A stretch of 64,000 nt of DNA from Chaetoderma sp. LZ-2023a (lineage: Eukaryota; Mollusca; Caudofoveata; Chaetodermatida; Chaetodermatidae): assembly GCA_034401795.1 (NCBI GenBank), contig CM067374.1:133694300-133758299 (forward strand), given 5' to 3'. Of this stretch, positions 1 to 10,870 are shown piece by piece. Position numbers and translations under genes: made by a program. The notes beneath the pieces were generated by a model. That model ran no database searches. It saw only the letters and a list, made by a program, of their open reading frames with translations, and was not told the DNA's origin. Each line of letters begins with the position of its first letter. Positions within the stretch are counted from its first letter, which is position 1.

Positions 1-481
1 CAATGAAATACTGGATGTTGGTTTTTTAATTTCTGAAAGTAAATTAGTTATTGTCAATGAGATGTTGAACAACTAAGAGCAGACAATAAATACTTTTGTT
101 CATCAAGTGCTAGATCTTGTATCGTAACTCTTTAAATGCGCATATTCACACCAGAATATTTAAAATAAAATTGTTTAAAATGTATACTTTTAAAGGCTTA
201 AACTGTGCGCCTAGATGTAATGAAACAAAATAAATCTTTAAAATATGATTTCATTATGTATAAATTAAAATAATTTTTAAGCTGTGAATTGGAATTATGG
301 ACTCGTGTATTTATAATAATTGGATTGGAAGACATTGCAGCCTTAGGCAGAATTATTATGTTGAAAATATTCAACAGTCATGACAGTACATGTATCTTTT
401 ATCTTACAAGTGTTGGAAACATATTACGTTATTTCTAATCAAGCTATGCTGCAAAATTCAGGAGCAGTAACTCTACTCTAC
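1..481. other. AT-rich intron sequence, CUEDC2 intron 3
   Basis: Follows the exon 3 donor on the minus strand. I see no coding exon, RNA gene or recognisable repeat. It should be intron leading to exons outside the window. Confidence 0.5.
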
Positions 482-549
482 CTTTGTCTATCTGTGTGCT
501 TGTCCTGAGTTGGGAAGAGAGAGTAAACATCCAGTCAGAAATCACAGAC
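482..549 (-). CDS. CUEDC2: CUEDC2 third coding exon
   Basis: A 68-base minus-strand exon with a TTTCCAG acceptor at 550-556 and a GTAGAG donor at 476-481. Its first G completes the AA left by the exon at 9753, giving lysine. It then reads 22 codons, SVISDWMFTLSSQLRTSTQ followed by IDK, and leaves one base. It corresponds to the family segment that follows the PGF motif (human GTIGDMMQKLSGQLSDARN, recalled from memory). The CUE domain proper and the conserved C-terminal KGER...KPARKYRFH region are not in the window and should lie to the left. Short exons are easily mistaken, but phase, splice sites and the protein pattern agree. Confidence 0.75.
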
Positions 550-957
550 CTGGAAATATTTTTATAATTCAATTTCTCCAAAACACTGAGACATGTGTCA
601 ATATTTACACTTTAAATTGTCAACACTGGCGTCTGCACTGGATGTAATTCATGAGAACTGTACATTTGCAAGCCAGAAGACTATTTTATAAAAAATTTCT
701 ACAGGAATGATTGACTTGATAAATGAGTCACAGGTGTAAATTTTCAAATATATCTTGGTTTGTAAATGGGAATTTTAAATGAAACAAGTGTGACGAGTCA
801 TTGGCAGAATTAGCTCCCAGTCAAATTAGTTTCAGAATATTCAATATAATTTTCTTTACATAATAAAGAATTTGTCATTTCTTGGGTTAAAAGGATAAGA
901 GAATGCTAAACAAAGTACAATGTTGTTGGTGACCAACATCAACTGATGAGGTCAGAC
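550..957. other. Intron sequence with a partial foldback repeat
   Basis: Start of CUEDC2 intron 2. The only recognisable piece is a half copy of the M1 foldback family at about 812-846 (CAGTCAAATTAGTTTC then ATATTCAATA). Nothing else is visible. Confidence 0.5.
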
Positions 958-1046
958 ACACAATGGAGGAATCCAGTTTTAGCAATGCCCCACCCATCTC
1001 TAGATAAGTTCCACCCACACTTCACTTGTGATGGGATCGATTTATC
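958..1046 (-). repeat. M3 dispersed repeat, copy 1
   Basis: A unit of about 90 bp that runs, in its reverse complement, from a GATCGAT-ATCCC block through GTGTGGGTGGA and GGTGGGGCAT to GCTAAAACTGGATT. Two further copies lie at 17909-18001 and 18650-18727. DIRS copy 1 begins immediately beyond it. Probably part of a non-autonomous DNA transposon together with the M1 palindrome. Confidence 0.6.
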
Positions 1047-1053
1047 CCTGAAT

Positions 1054-1250
1054 GCAGGAAATTTCAATTTCCCTTTCGCCGAGATCTAACAATACTCACC
1101 ATTCTGTTACTTCTGATATACAGCTGGCCTTGACAGCTGGCTGTAGGACTATAGACGTAGAAAGCTTTACCGACTCCTTGGAACCGGGTACTCGGCTCCC
1201 AACTGCCGAGTACCTGTCTACCATAGAGCTCATATTGTTTGCATAGCCAC
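1054..1250 (-). repeat. 3' inverted terminal repeat, DIRS copy 1
   Basis: Inverted partner of the right-hand repeat. Its outermost 35 or so bases (GCAGGAAATTTCAATTTCC onward to AGATCTAACA) differ from the 5' repeat's extension, as expected for the non-identical ends of DIRS elements. Confidence 0.85.
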
Positions 1251-1301
1251 CAAACAAGAGAAATCCAGGGCTTGCCTCCGTGGGGCTGGGAGGCTGGGTC
1301 C

Positions 1302-1402
1302 ATAACAGAATGGTGAGTATTGTTAGATCTCGGAGAAAGGGAAATTGAAATTTCCTGCATTCTCCTTCGATCAATACTCACCATTCTGTTACTTCTGATA
1401 TA
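1302..1402. repeat. Internal complementary region, DIRS copy 1
   Basis: Joins, around a single AAT, the complement of the element's extreme 3' end (TGGTGAGTATTGTTAGATCT...TTTCCTGCA) to the complement of its extreme 5' end (TTCTCCTTCGATCAATACTC). In DIRS-1 this region is thought to template completion of the ends and circularisation before tyrosine-recombinase insertion. The left half can also fold back onto 1052-1110. Confidence 0.85.
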
Positions 1403-1901
1403 CACCAGATTTGATCAGTAACCTGGTGGGAAGGGGCAAGCCATAAATGCTACTTTTTCCACTTGGAGAAAGATTTAGACGTAACAACTTGACTAACGGA
1501 GACCTAAAAGGACCGTCAAGTTATCGGAACTGAATCACATTCGCGTCACTGCCCCACCCCCCTTTTTCTCCTAAGAAAAGGGAGAGAACTCACGAACATG
1601 TATCTCGCCTGAAACACAAATATGCCAAGAGGGTTAACTGCTCCTTGCATATCCACATGTATTAGCCTGGGAATGAGCATGAATATATAAGATGAATGAA
1701 CATGATATATAGACATAATACAAAAAACTCACTAATGAATTACCTTATGATAATTGGACTTCAGACGTACCGCCTCCAACCATTCACTGGGCCGGCCATC
1801 AGTGACACAATCTGGTTGTCATCCTCACGCTCGACCATGCCTGCTTTAGGTTCTTTTCTTACCAAAGCGAAAAAAGGGTGAAGAGCAGTGTGGTCACTTA
1901 A

Positions 1902-3000
1902 CTATCGTCTCAAAACAGCTAAAGCGAGTGGATTGGCTGAGTCTGACACATCCCTCATATAGTAATCCATAAATGAGGACTCACAGTGCCATTGTGCAAC
2001 GGCCATGATGTCCTCTAACGGAACACCACTGTAAAGGGCGGTCGATGCGGCTATTCCTCGAACATCGTGTGCCCTTACGCCTTGCACCTGGTGCCCAGTC
2101 GCCATCTCATGAGTAGTCTGAATGCATTCGACTACCCAACGAGAGATAGTATCCATGGATGCGGCGCCATAAGGCTTCTTATGACAGATCCACAGATGTC
2201 TATCGTTCGACTGTAACGAGTCAGTCCGTTTTCTGTACTTAGTCAAAGCACGGACCGGGCACCAGACACTGGCATCACGATCAAACCTTGTTAACCTCGG
2301 TATTATGATCGGTTTGCCGGGATATCTCAAAGATTGATTCTTTGACATAAACTCTGCTCTCGGCAGAAGACGCAGACCCTCTCCAGAGAAAATAAATCGG
2401 TCCCTCTCTGCCGAAAGCGCATGGATCTCACTGCGCCTTCTAGCTGAGGAAGCTGCCAATAGAAAGACCGCCTTTAGAGTCAAATGCTTTAGACTAGCCG
2501 AACGCAACGGTTCGAAAGGGTGCTTGGCCAGTACATTAAGTACTAAAGATAGACTCCAGGCTGGAATGACTACCGGTTGTCTCGGTCGGAGATTGCTCAT
2601 TCCCTTCACCATCACATTTAACTGGGCCAGCTCTGGACTATCCCTGTTGGCTAGACAAGGGATAACTGATGCCAAAGCTGACTTGTATCCAGCAATTGTG
2701 ACGGGAGCTAGTCCTGAAAAGAACAGCTCACAGAGAAAGTCTGCTATTTGCCGAATAGTGGATTGAAAGGTATCAATACCCTTTTCTTCACACCAGTCTG
2801 CAAATCTGTTAACCTTGTTGTTATATGACTTGAAGGTTGACCTCCTTCTCGCAGCCGCGATGAAATCAGCAGCTTGTCGAGAAAAGCCTTCCGACGTGGA
2901 ACATTGTTTGATAACATCCACGCAGTCAATTTGAACATTTCGGGACGCTCGTGTAATAAGCGTCCCTTGGCCTGGGAGATTATGTTCGGAATCTCGGGCA
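1902..3000 (-). pseudogene. DIRS copy 1 tyrosine recombinase
   Basis: N-terminal SAM-like part with STFKSYNNKVNRFADWCEEKG and catalytic part with SSARRRSEIHALS (first catalytic Arg), HDVRGIAAS (His-x-x-Arg), VAQWHCESSF (His/Trp position) and FMDYYMRDVS (Tyr nucleophile). This R-H-R-H-Y set identifies a tyrosine recombinase and replaces the DDE integrase of LTR elements. It is the last coding part of the element. Confidence 0.85.
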
Positions 3001-3299
3001 ACTGCACTGGGTCTTCCACCAGCAGATCTAGCAGATCCGTGAACCACGCCCTGCTTGGCCAATACGGCGCTATTAGCAGGACCAGACACGGTTCCTCCCT
3101 GATCTTCACCAATACCTTCGGCAGAAGGATGGTGGGTGGGTACGCGTAAGCGTGCATCCCCCTCCAGCTTATCGCCAGAGCATCTGTATCGACGGCATTT
3201 GGATCTGGAATCGGCGAGACATAAGTCATGCTTTGAGCATTTTCCCTTGTGGTGAACAAGTCCACGCTGGGTTTGACCCAATGCTCGAAGAGCCTTCAT

Positions 3300-4887
3300 A
3301 GAACTGGAGGGTTGAGGGACCATTCTGTTGGCAGAATTCTCTGTCTGCGAGACAGAGCATCCGCCAGAATGTTCAATCGGCCAGGAATGTGAGCTGCTTT
3401 CAAAACAACCGAGTAATTCCTGCACCATTGAATCAAGTGCCACACTTTGATACAAAGTGTGGGTGACCTGGTCCTGCCGTGGCGATTTATGTATGATACT
3501 ACCGTCGAATTGTCCGACCGTATCAATATCACCTTGCCCCTGATCATCGGAAGAAACTCTTCCAACGCCAGTTCCACTGCCATAATTTCCAGATTGATAT
3601 GCAGCTGACTCTCCAGGAGAGTCCATGTGCCCGAGACCTGGTGTTCTCCCAGGCAGGCACCCCACCCTTCCAGCGACGCATCCGTGTACACGGACAGCTG
3701 GGGGCGAGGTAGGTGCAGCGAAACACCTACTAGGAGATTCTGACGCTGTTTCCACCATACGAGATGCGATATTATCGGCTCCAAAACTGGCACCAGTTTT
3801 GACAGGGGTTCTGTTCTGTTTCCACACAGACATCAGATACAACTGGATAGGTCTTCTCATTAGAGCAGCGAACGGGATCACTTGCTCCATGGAGACCATC
3901 ATGCATCTGAAGAAACCGCCTCGCCTGAATGTGGTTTCCCACTCGAAAACTCTTGAGGATGGCTAACAGAGACACCACTCTGGGCTCTGACGGGTAAACC
4001 CTGCCCTCCTTGAGATTGAATCGCATCCCCAAATAAACGAAATGTTGAGTGGGTGTCAACTCAGATTTCTCCTTGTTGACTATCCAGCCTAGATCTGAAA
4101 GTAACTTCAGAGTCAGAGCAGTATCCACGTTCAACCTGGCTGCCGAGTCTGCCTTGAGCAGCCAGTCGTCTATGTAGGTGTGTAGCGACACGTTCTCTTT
4201 TCTGAGAAACGCTGGTATTGCAAGGACCACTCTTGTGAAAACCCTCGGAGCTGTCGACAGGCCAAACGGGAGAACAGTAAACTCCCATACTTGATTCTGA
4301 AATGCAAATCTCAGAAACCTGTGCCAACTCCGGTTAATAGGAATGTGGAAGTATGCATCTTTCAGATCGATCGACACACACCACATTCCCTTCCTCAATC
4401 CCGCCATTACCGATCTCGGTGTTTCCATCTGGAACCGAGGCGTATGGATAAACCAATTTAATGGCCTGAGATTGAGTATGGGTCTCCATCCCCCCGTGCT
4501 CTTGGGGACAAGGAACATGTTTGAATAGAAGCCTGGAGTGTTCCGGTTTGCTGGTTTTATTGCTCCCTTCAGAAGCAAACCCGACACTTCCTTTTGAACG
4601 GCTTCTAACTTGTCTGGCTCCCTTGGTACGGGTGTCCAGACAGGTGCCAAAGACAGATTTTGTGGTGGAAAGTCCCACCACTCCGGCATGTAACCCTGGG
4701 ATAACCATCCCAGGACCAGACTGTCTGACGTCACACCTCGCCAGGCCTCGACGAAATGCATGAGCCTTCCACCCACCATAGATGCCTCGACGTCTAACGG
4801 GGTTGTCCGGCTCGCAGTCCGCTCCCCCCCCCCTTTCTTAACGAGAGAGAACCATTTCGGTCTCGGCACGGCGGGTATAACTGGCAC
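3300..4887 (-). pseudogene. DIRS copy 1 reverse transcriptase and RNase H
   Basis: RT blocks visible: SGLLLKGAIKP, NMFLVPKSTGGWRPILNLRPLN, the first catalytic block SIDLKDAYFHIP, LPFGLSTAPRVFT and the catalytic YIDDW. RNase H follows with YTDASLEGWGACLG (first Asp), the NLE/E helix, RSDNSTVVSYIN (Asp) and HIPGRLNILADALSR (last His/Asp block). This RT type, with a TDASLEGWGA RNase H, is characteristic of DIRS rather than LTR elements. The parts lie in overlapping or adjacent frames. Broken. Confidence 0.85.
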
Positions 4888-4929
4888 CGCTGTTCCTGTC
4901 GCACAGGTGCGGTCCAGGCGGATATGAAG

Positions 4930-7130
4930 GGAGCTCTCGTACCCTCAGGTACGATCCGCTCCCTTCTGTCCGCCCTTTGAGGACTTACCCTTACCCTTCC
5001 CGCCTCTAGGGCGGTCAGGAGCAACCTTGGGGAGGGTAGGAGCCTCTACAACCTTCCTGGCTTTCTTAGCCAGCGGCGGCTGAGAAAATCCAGCTGAAGC
5101 AGAAGTCGCAGCAGGCTTAGCTTTCGCCTTGCCCCTATGCTTCTTCTGCTTCTTTGGAGGTTGTCCAGCTAGCGGTTTCCCCACAGCCCCTAGTGCGTGC
5201 GCTTGCCGCACTAGCTCCAGCTGTAGGTTGACCGCCAACCGATTCTGTGCGATGCTGGCCGTATCCTCTAGGATGGCCCGCGCTTGGCCACCGAAGATGC
5301 TAGGCCCTGTCAGGGGCGTCCCAAGGAGACGCTCCCTGACTGCCGTAGCCGGACGCATATGGTCAATAAGCATTTGCCTCCTGGATTTGGTCACACGCGC
5401 CTGCACCCTTGCCAGTGCGTCCATAGACAGCACCAAGCCGTCATTCACGCACGAAAGCGCCACAGGTGGCACAGGGTGGCCTGCCCCCCCCCTTCAGCCC
5501 ACACCGACTGAAGAAGACGATAAGAGTGGTTGACAGCACTCATAGCTGCCCTCACACCCTCATCGCATAGGGACAGGACTTCCTCTTGGTGTGCCTGGGA
5601 CTTGTCCACAAGTGCCGGGCCGGGGCCACCCGCCCCAGCACTCTGAACGCCCAGCACCCATCGGTCATCCTCGGTGACCGACGGTACCACACCATATCTG
5701 TCGTATTCCCCCCGCGGAATGCGACACCTTGCCCGCACCTCCCTGGAGGCCGCAGGGAGCTGACCCTTAGTCATAAGCTGCTTGCTATAAATAGCATCCA
5801 ACAACTCGATGAATCGTGGATCCAGTCCAACCGACTGGATCCGGGCCGCGGGCAAGATCTCCGTCCTAATCGACGCAACCGACGGACGGGGCGCATCCTC
5901 CTCGGCCGTGGCCGAAACCACAGACAGGTCAACCCTGGCTAGCCAAGTCAGAGCCTCTGACCAGTCTACTTCCGAGGAGGACACACCCGCAAACACGTCA
6001 CCCGTTGACGTGATCACGGGCCTGCCAGCCACGGCCTCCCGGCAAGGAGCCGCTGCTGACACGCCAGGCACTCCGCTACCAAACGGTTCCGCCGCCACCC
6101 CATGAAACACACACAGTCCATGGGGTATGTCCGCACGGAAAACCGTACGGGCCCGTAGCAGACGCGGAACCGTAGCCATACACGGGCGCCAACGGCACCC
6201 CACGTCTGACCGCCGGACCAGGCGAGATAGGTGAGTACCACGCCCGGCCCGGCACACCCGTCAACGTGTCAGCTGGCGTCAAACCACCCGTCACGGGACC
6301 GGTGCCTGGTACAAGATTGGCCTCAACCACAGGCGGAGCCGCTGCCCTGGCTTGCGCCAAGCCAGACAAATGGAGGACGGTTCCGTCCAGGATGGAATCG
6401 ACCTCCATATTCTCCACCCGTGGTATCACAGGCCGCAGCAACCTCTCCTCCTCGGCCTCCTCGTTTTCAGACCTCGAAGAGTCGTCACTAGACGAGAAGA
6501 CCGTGGACTGCGGCTCCCACACCTGACGGACCGGCCACCGCTACTGGACCACCCGGAGGTGGCCGCAGAGACAGAACCTGTCAGGCCGGAGCCAGACGGG
6601 ACTGCCAGGGGGCCGTACGAGACGGCCCCCTCGGTAACCAGTCCAGAACCCTGTCCAAGGACAGGGTCCGCTCGTACGGCCCCCTCGGTAACCAGTCCAG
6701 AACCCTGTCCAAGGACAGGGTCCGTACCAGGCATGGGGAGAAACTGGCCCCCCAACCTTTGGTAGCAGTGACGACACCAGCGTGGGCAGAACGCTATGCA
6801 GAAAACCCTGCATAGCCGGACCGAACAACGCCAGCGGTGCCATCTCCGCCACCTCCAGCTGGGGACGTGGAGCGCCCCCACCGGCCGAACCGGACGCTCC
6901 ACGATTTAACATCGGACCGCCTGACCCCGCGTCAGACCCAGCCACATCCTTCTGGGCAAGGAACTTTAACATCATATCGACGGACCACACTGCGCACACA
7001 TTACATCTATGATCTAGGTTACATGGCGTACACCTAACAGACATGGCCTTTAAACATGACGCGTACCAACTTATGGCACTCGTCACATGATGGCGGGGCT
7101 GGCTTGGCCTATAAACTAAGCACAAACCTA
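4930..7130 (-). pseudogene. DIRS copy 1 ORF1 region (Gag-like)
   Basis: Proline/glycine/serine-rich, GC-rich coding region with an N-terminal Cys/His cluster, a central conserved block (DPRF-ELLDAIYSKQLMTKG and VARVQARVTKSRR-like helices) and a lysine-rich tail with GKGKGKSSKGG, typical of nucleic-acid-binding Gag-like proteins of DIRS elements. A 54-bp in-phase tandem duplication (6622-6729) is present here and absent in the copy at 10520. Several breaks. Confidence 0.75.
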
Positions 7131-7989
7131 CAATAAGCAAGCGGAACGACACGGATAGAAGGCAGACAATTAATTTTCAAATAACTTGACCATAAATTAA
7201 CTGTAACCCTCCCGCACCCCACCCCGCAACGTTACAGCAAAGATCGCATTGATTATGACGACAAGAACGAAGCGGGCATAAATACACCCATAATTGATCC
7301 TCCAGGATGTATCACGGCTCCAGGAATCATATCGCATAGCATTCGGGGTATATTTACCAATCAATATAAATTATACTCCTAACGAAAGCCGACACGATAT
7401 GTGAAGAAACAACAAAATGTAAACAACTGCTGTAGCACACGGTAAAACCGCAGACCACGCATCTCTCAAGAATTTTGACACCACCGATCATTGCAAACCG
7501 ATCGTGATCACATGTAAACTTGACCATTCCAAAGTTTCCGGTACCATTTTTAGTACGCAGCACCCAGAACAAGATGCGCGAATTAATGAAAAATTTTCTT
7601 CACATAAACATCAGAGCATCACGGGTGACGTCACCCGCTCGGACATTACGGAGAACGACGTCAGTCGATATTCGTGTTAGAAATACCGTAGCAAACACCT
7701 ATTTTCATATCTGCCGATCGCCTGTTGGGGTTTAAAGAAGGCGATCGTCTGGTATATCTCGTTGTTAGCACACGTCCCAGATTCTTTGGGGTCAGAAATT
7801 GGAACATGCGACACAACGAAATTTAGAGACCTAAGTCTTTTAACTATGGATAATAAGGAATTATACAACCTGGTTATCATTGGCGGTATTCTCCATTTTA
7901 TCCAGTTATATCCTTTCAAGAACGCACAAACTATCAAATCACAGACAAAAGACTTAGATTTCTTTTCAAAAAAACTTTAAATCTCTCCC

Positions 7990-8187
7990 TGCAAAAAGCA
8001 TGTATAGCTCTTGTTGCTATGCAAACAAGAATGAGCTCTATGGTAGACGGGTACTCGGCAGTTGGGAGCCGAGTACCCGGTTCCAAGGAGTCGGTAAAGC
8101 TTTCTAAGTCTATAGTCCTAGAGCCAGCTGTCAAGGCCAGCTGTATATCAGAAGTAACAGAATGGTGAGTATTGATCGAAGGAGAAT
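7990..8187 (-). repeat. 5' inverted terminal repeat, DIRS copy 1
   Basis: Reverse-complementary to about 1054-1250 at roughly 90 percent or better by eye. It contains the GGTACTCGG-CCGAGTACC internal palindrome and ends outward in GATCGAAGGAGAAT. Confidence 0.85.
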
Positions 8188-8218
8188 TATCAATTTCCAT
8201 AAAACTATACAAGTAAGC

Positions 8219-8299
8219 TGTTGAACATTTTACAACTAATTTGACTGGGCGCTATTGCTGCCAAGCACCCAGTCAAATTAGTTTCAAAATATTCAACAG
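8219..8299. repeat. M1 foldback repeat (palindrome)
   Basis: Arms TGTTGAACATTTTACAAC-TAATTTGACTGGGC and CCCAGTCAAATTAG-TTTCAAAATATTCAACA around a short GCTGCC centre. The full copies of this family are 80-95 bp. Other copies: 812-846 (half), 17777-17868, 18608-18636 (half), 19877-19968, 23669-23733, 24015-24078. Confidence 0.7.
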
Positions 8300-8429
8300 A
8301 CATACAAAATTCGTACAACAATATATAGTCTGTCATCAAAGAAGTGTTCATGATAAATTTATCTATGTCATTCATGATATCATTGATTATGACGTCATCC
8401 TACATGTCACATAGCTGATTATTGACAAA

Positions 8430-9440
8430 GTGGGTTCCGACATCCAGAGCCGCAAGAGAATCCGCATAGCAGACGATGAGCTGAGCAGTTCTGTTGACAT
8501 GCGGTCTGTAGACACGAATCCAAGGAAGAAATCTTGCATTCCAGAGGAGCAATTCCAGTCCTACAGACAATGGTGGAACACTGCGTGCAAACACGCACGC
8601 ACTTTGTTACAATTAGATAAATTAGAAATAGCCATTTCTAAAGACGATTTTCCAGCCAACCTGGCTATTAGTGTCAGATACGTTCTGCCATCAGATGATA
8701 ACACTGTCACAAACCAATGGAACGATCTCTTAAGAAAACATAGCTTACAATTAGCCGCAGACCTAGCAGCTATACTCAGAACATGGGCAGATAAGCTTTC
8801 GGAACAGGCCCGCCGCCACAAAGCGGGTTTCATGGCGTCCACAGGTCATCCTCCGCCACTGGGACCAACTACAGAGCAGCCCTAAATGCAGGGCAACATT
8901 CCAGGAACCGCCACTGTTTGGTCACAGAAGGAACCCGTCCTTCAAAGATACGCTAATAACGGCCAAATTCACAGATGCAAAAACTTTTGGCATTCAAGGC
9001 AGAAACATCACCAACCCGGTCATTCCACGCAACAAACACAACTGCGCATTCTGCCAACAAATGGACAAAAAAAGCACATTCAAATGCTCATACACTGGGC
9101 TTAACTATCATACCAAAACAAAAACATTTTGTAACACCACAAATGTTGTTTATTTAATCACGTGTGACATGTTCCAAACAATACATTGGTGAAACTAAAC
9201 AAGAATTCCAAATACGTATTTAAGAACATTTAAGGGACTTTAAGAACAAAAAAGATACACCAGTAGCCATTCACTTTAATCTCCCAAACCACAACACCAC
9301 TTCAGTAAAATACAGAATTATTGAAGTGCTCCATCGCGATCCTGATTCACCGGAAGCAACGTCTATCCGTAAGAAACGCCAGAAATTCTGGATCCATCAG
9401 CTACATAGCATGGAACCAATTGGAAATAACAATAGCATTC
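8430..9440 (+). mobile_element. Penelope-like element remnant with GIY-YIG endonuclease
   Basis: The first part is a 151-codon open frame (8430-8885) with a basic N-terminus (SRKRIR, PRKKS) and a helical stretch around YRQWWNTACKHARTLL. I do not recognise its family with certainty. From about 8890 another frame reads NPSFKDTLITAKFTD, a Cys/His linker (NCAFCQQ...FKC) and then the endonuclease: NVVYLITCD, KQYIGETKQ, EHLRDFK, AIHFNLPNH and a terminal RQKFWIHQLHSMEPIGNN. That linker-plus-GIY-YIG order is the C-terminal half of Penelope-like retroelements. I see no RT between the two parts, and the endonuclease frame is interrupted, so this is a dead internal-deletion remnant. It lies in CUEDC2 intron 2. 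Confidence 0.75.
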
Positions 9441-9462
9441 GATGACGAAAGGTGCAATGGTG

Positions 9463-9536
9463 TTTAAAAATGTCGAATTGCAGGCCAAGAGAAACCTATT
9501 TTTGAAAATGTACCAATGGAATGCCTGGCTCGATAC
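9463..9536 (+). repeat. M2 foldback repeat, single arm
   Basis: Contains GCAGGCCAAGAGAAACC and TTTTTGAAAATGTACC then GGAATGCCTGGCTCGAT, one arm of the hairpin family seen complete at 20735-20955, 24488-24632 and 63632-63748. Confidence 0.6.
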
Positions 9537-9639
9537 CCTGAGTAAATTGTTAATTTCCTTGACCTATCGCATTAAAGAGTAATTAAAAGGTAGATTTTGA
9601 AATATTTACTCTCAAGAATTTAGTCATGATTATTCGATT

Positions 9640-9722
9640 ATTTAATTTTTCATCATATAAATTCACGATTTAAAAAATAATCGTGATTTTCGATTTAATC
9701 GCTTAATCGTGCAAGTCTAGGA
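9640..9722. repeat. Possible hAT-type MITE end
   Basis: The reverse complement begins CTAGACTTGCACGATTAAG and continues with repeated CGATT/AATCG words. This is reminiscent of hAT terminal repeats. Similar AATCG-rich sequence is at 20815-20878. Family assignment is tentative. Confidence 0.35.
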
Positions 9723-9752
9723 CATCTAAATCACTGAACAAACTAAACATAC

Positions 9753-9902
9753 TTATCAATGGTGTGGAATCCTGGGAGATAAGCATCCATCATCTCGGTA
9801 AACTCCTCAACATCATCATCATCACTCTCATCAGGACGATCACCTGGTCCAAGGTCCTCGAGGATACCGATCACATACGCCAGAATAATCTCATCAACAC
9901 AG
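9753..9902 (-). CDS. CUEDC2: CUEDC2 second coding exon
   Basis: A 150-base exon between a TTTGTAG acceptor and an AA/GTATGT donor, read on the minus strand. It encodes 49 full codons, including DEIILAYVIGILEDLGPG, an acidic DESDDDD stretch and EEFTEMMDAYLPGF. This is the most conserved N-terminal block of CUEDC2 (human: DEVIFSYVLGVLEDLGP and AFTEMMEAYVPGF, recalled from memory). Phase is 1 base in and 2 bases out, compatible with both neighbouring exons. It sits alone between intron 1 (9903-18264), which holds DIRS copy 2, and intron 2 (550-9752), which holds DIRS copy 1 and a Penelope-like remnant. It shows no stop or frame problem, so it looks functional. Confidence 0.88.
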
Positions 9903-10519
9903 CTACAAACAGACAATAATTTCAATGACCAAAAACCTTTGACTTGCTAAATATTTTGAAAGCAATTTGACTGAAAGTTGTTAGTGGCTGAGCATTATAT
10001 TACGAAACAATCTAATTGGAAAGAACTAAAAAAATCTTAAATGTCTCGACAGTCCGTCGGCAACAGACAAAATACTAGTCGGAAATACATCGGAAACATC
10101 AAAGAGCTACTCGCCGGGAGGACTGAAACAACCAAAAATTATATCGTGACATCAAACAAATAAGTTGCACAATAATATTATTTTGTTTATACAAAACCAG
10201 TGATGAATCTCAAGCCACCATTAAGTAGCAAATATTCTGGTTTCTCTACGAAACGGAGATGCAGGCGACAGTCAGATTTGTTTACATTTTTTCTATTTAT
10301 GAAATTCATAATTTGAATCTTCTTGGATATCGAGTAGTCGTATATATATAAGAATTTATGTTAAAGTGAGACAATTGACACACTGGAAGCGTTTTATAGA
10401 CATGGTTCTATATATATTAAATGTATAGTTCTATTAGGTATAACCCTTTTAATTGAGTGACTGGTCATTGCATTGAGCAAAATACTCAGAAACCTATCTA
10501 GATCTCTGATCAGGGTTAG
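9903..10519. other. CUEDC2 intron 1, left part
   Basis: AT-rich intron between exon 2 and DIRS copy 2. A weak M1-like half site is at about 9947-9985. I see no gene. Confidence 0.5.
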
Positions 10520-10720
10520 AATGCAGGAAATGTCAATTTCCCTTTCTCCGAGATCTAACAATACTCACCATTCTGTTACTTCTGATATAGAGCTGGCCTT
10601 GACAGCGGCTCTAGGATTATAGACTTAGAAAGCTTTACCGACTCCTGGGAACCGGGTACTCGGCTCCTAACTGCCGAGTACCCGTTTACCATAGAGCTCA
10701 TATTGTTTGCATAGCCACCA
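10520..10720 (-). repeat. 3' inverted terminal repeat, DIRS copy 2
   Basis: Inverted partner of about 17430-17630, including the GGTACTCGG/CCGAGTACC palindrome. Confidence 0.85.
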
Positions 10721-10770
10721 AACAAGAGAAAACTATGGCTTGCCTCCGTGGGGCTGGGAGGCTGGGTCCG

Positions 10771-10870
10771 TAACAGAATGGTGAGTATTGTTAGATCTCG
10801 GAGAAAGGGAAATTGACATTTCCTGCATTCTCCTTCGATCAGTACTCACCATTCTGTTACTTCTGATATA
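10771..10870. repeat. Internal complementary region, DIRS copy 2
   Basis: Same construction as at 1302-1402: complements of the two outer ends joined over one AAT (TTTCCTGCATTCTCCTTCG at the joint). Confidence 0.85.

Larger units (their letters stand above)
1051..8187 (-). mobile_element. DIRS-like tyrosine-recombinase retroelement, copy 1 (broken)
   Basis: About 7.14 kb, coding on the minus strand, so its 5' end is at the right. Parts in element order: 5' inverted terminal repeat (about 7990-8187), 5' untranslated region, a Gag-like first ORF region (about 7130-4930), RT (4887 to about 3900), RNase H (about 3793-3300), tyrosine recombinase (about 3000-1902), a non-coding stretch, an internal complementary region (1302-1402) and the 3' inverted repeat (1051-1250). 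Both ends carry an AAT trinucleotide, and there is no target duplication, as known for DIRS. It lies in CUEDC2 intron 2 in the same orientation. It is an old, broken copy with several breaks, more worn than the copy at 10520. Coding parts are also listed separately. Confidence 0.9.

Noticed and set aside
1902-3000. Tyrosine recombinase as a Crypton, a phage integrase or bacterial contamination
   Set aside because: It is fused in layout with a DIRS-type RT/RNase H and bounded by DIRS ends.
5129-6765. Plus-strand open frames of 100-137 codons inside DIRS copy 1
   Set aside because: They are antisense shadows of the GC-rich Gag-like region.
9743-9925. Whole 60-codon minus-strand frame as a small independent gene
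   Set aside because: Only 9753-9902 fits CUEDC2 and is bounded by splice sites; the ends of the frame are intron.
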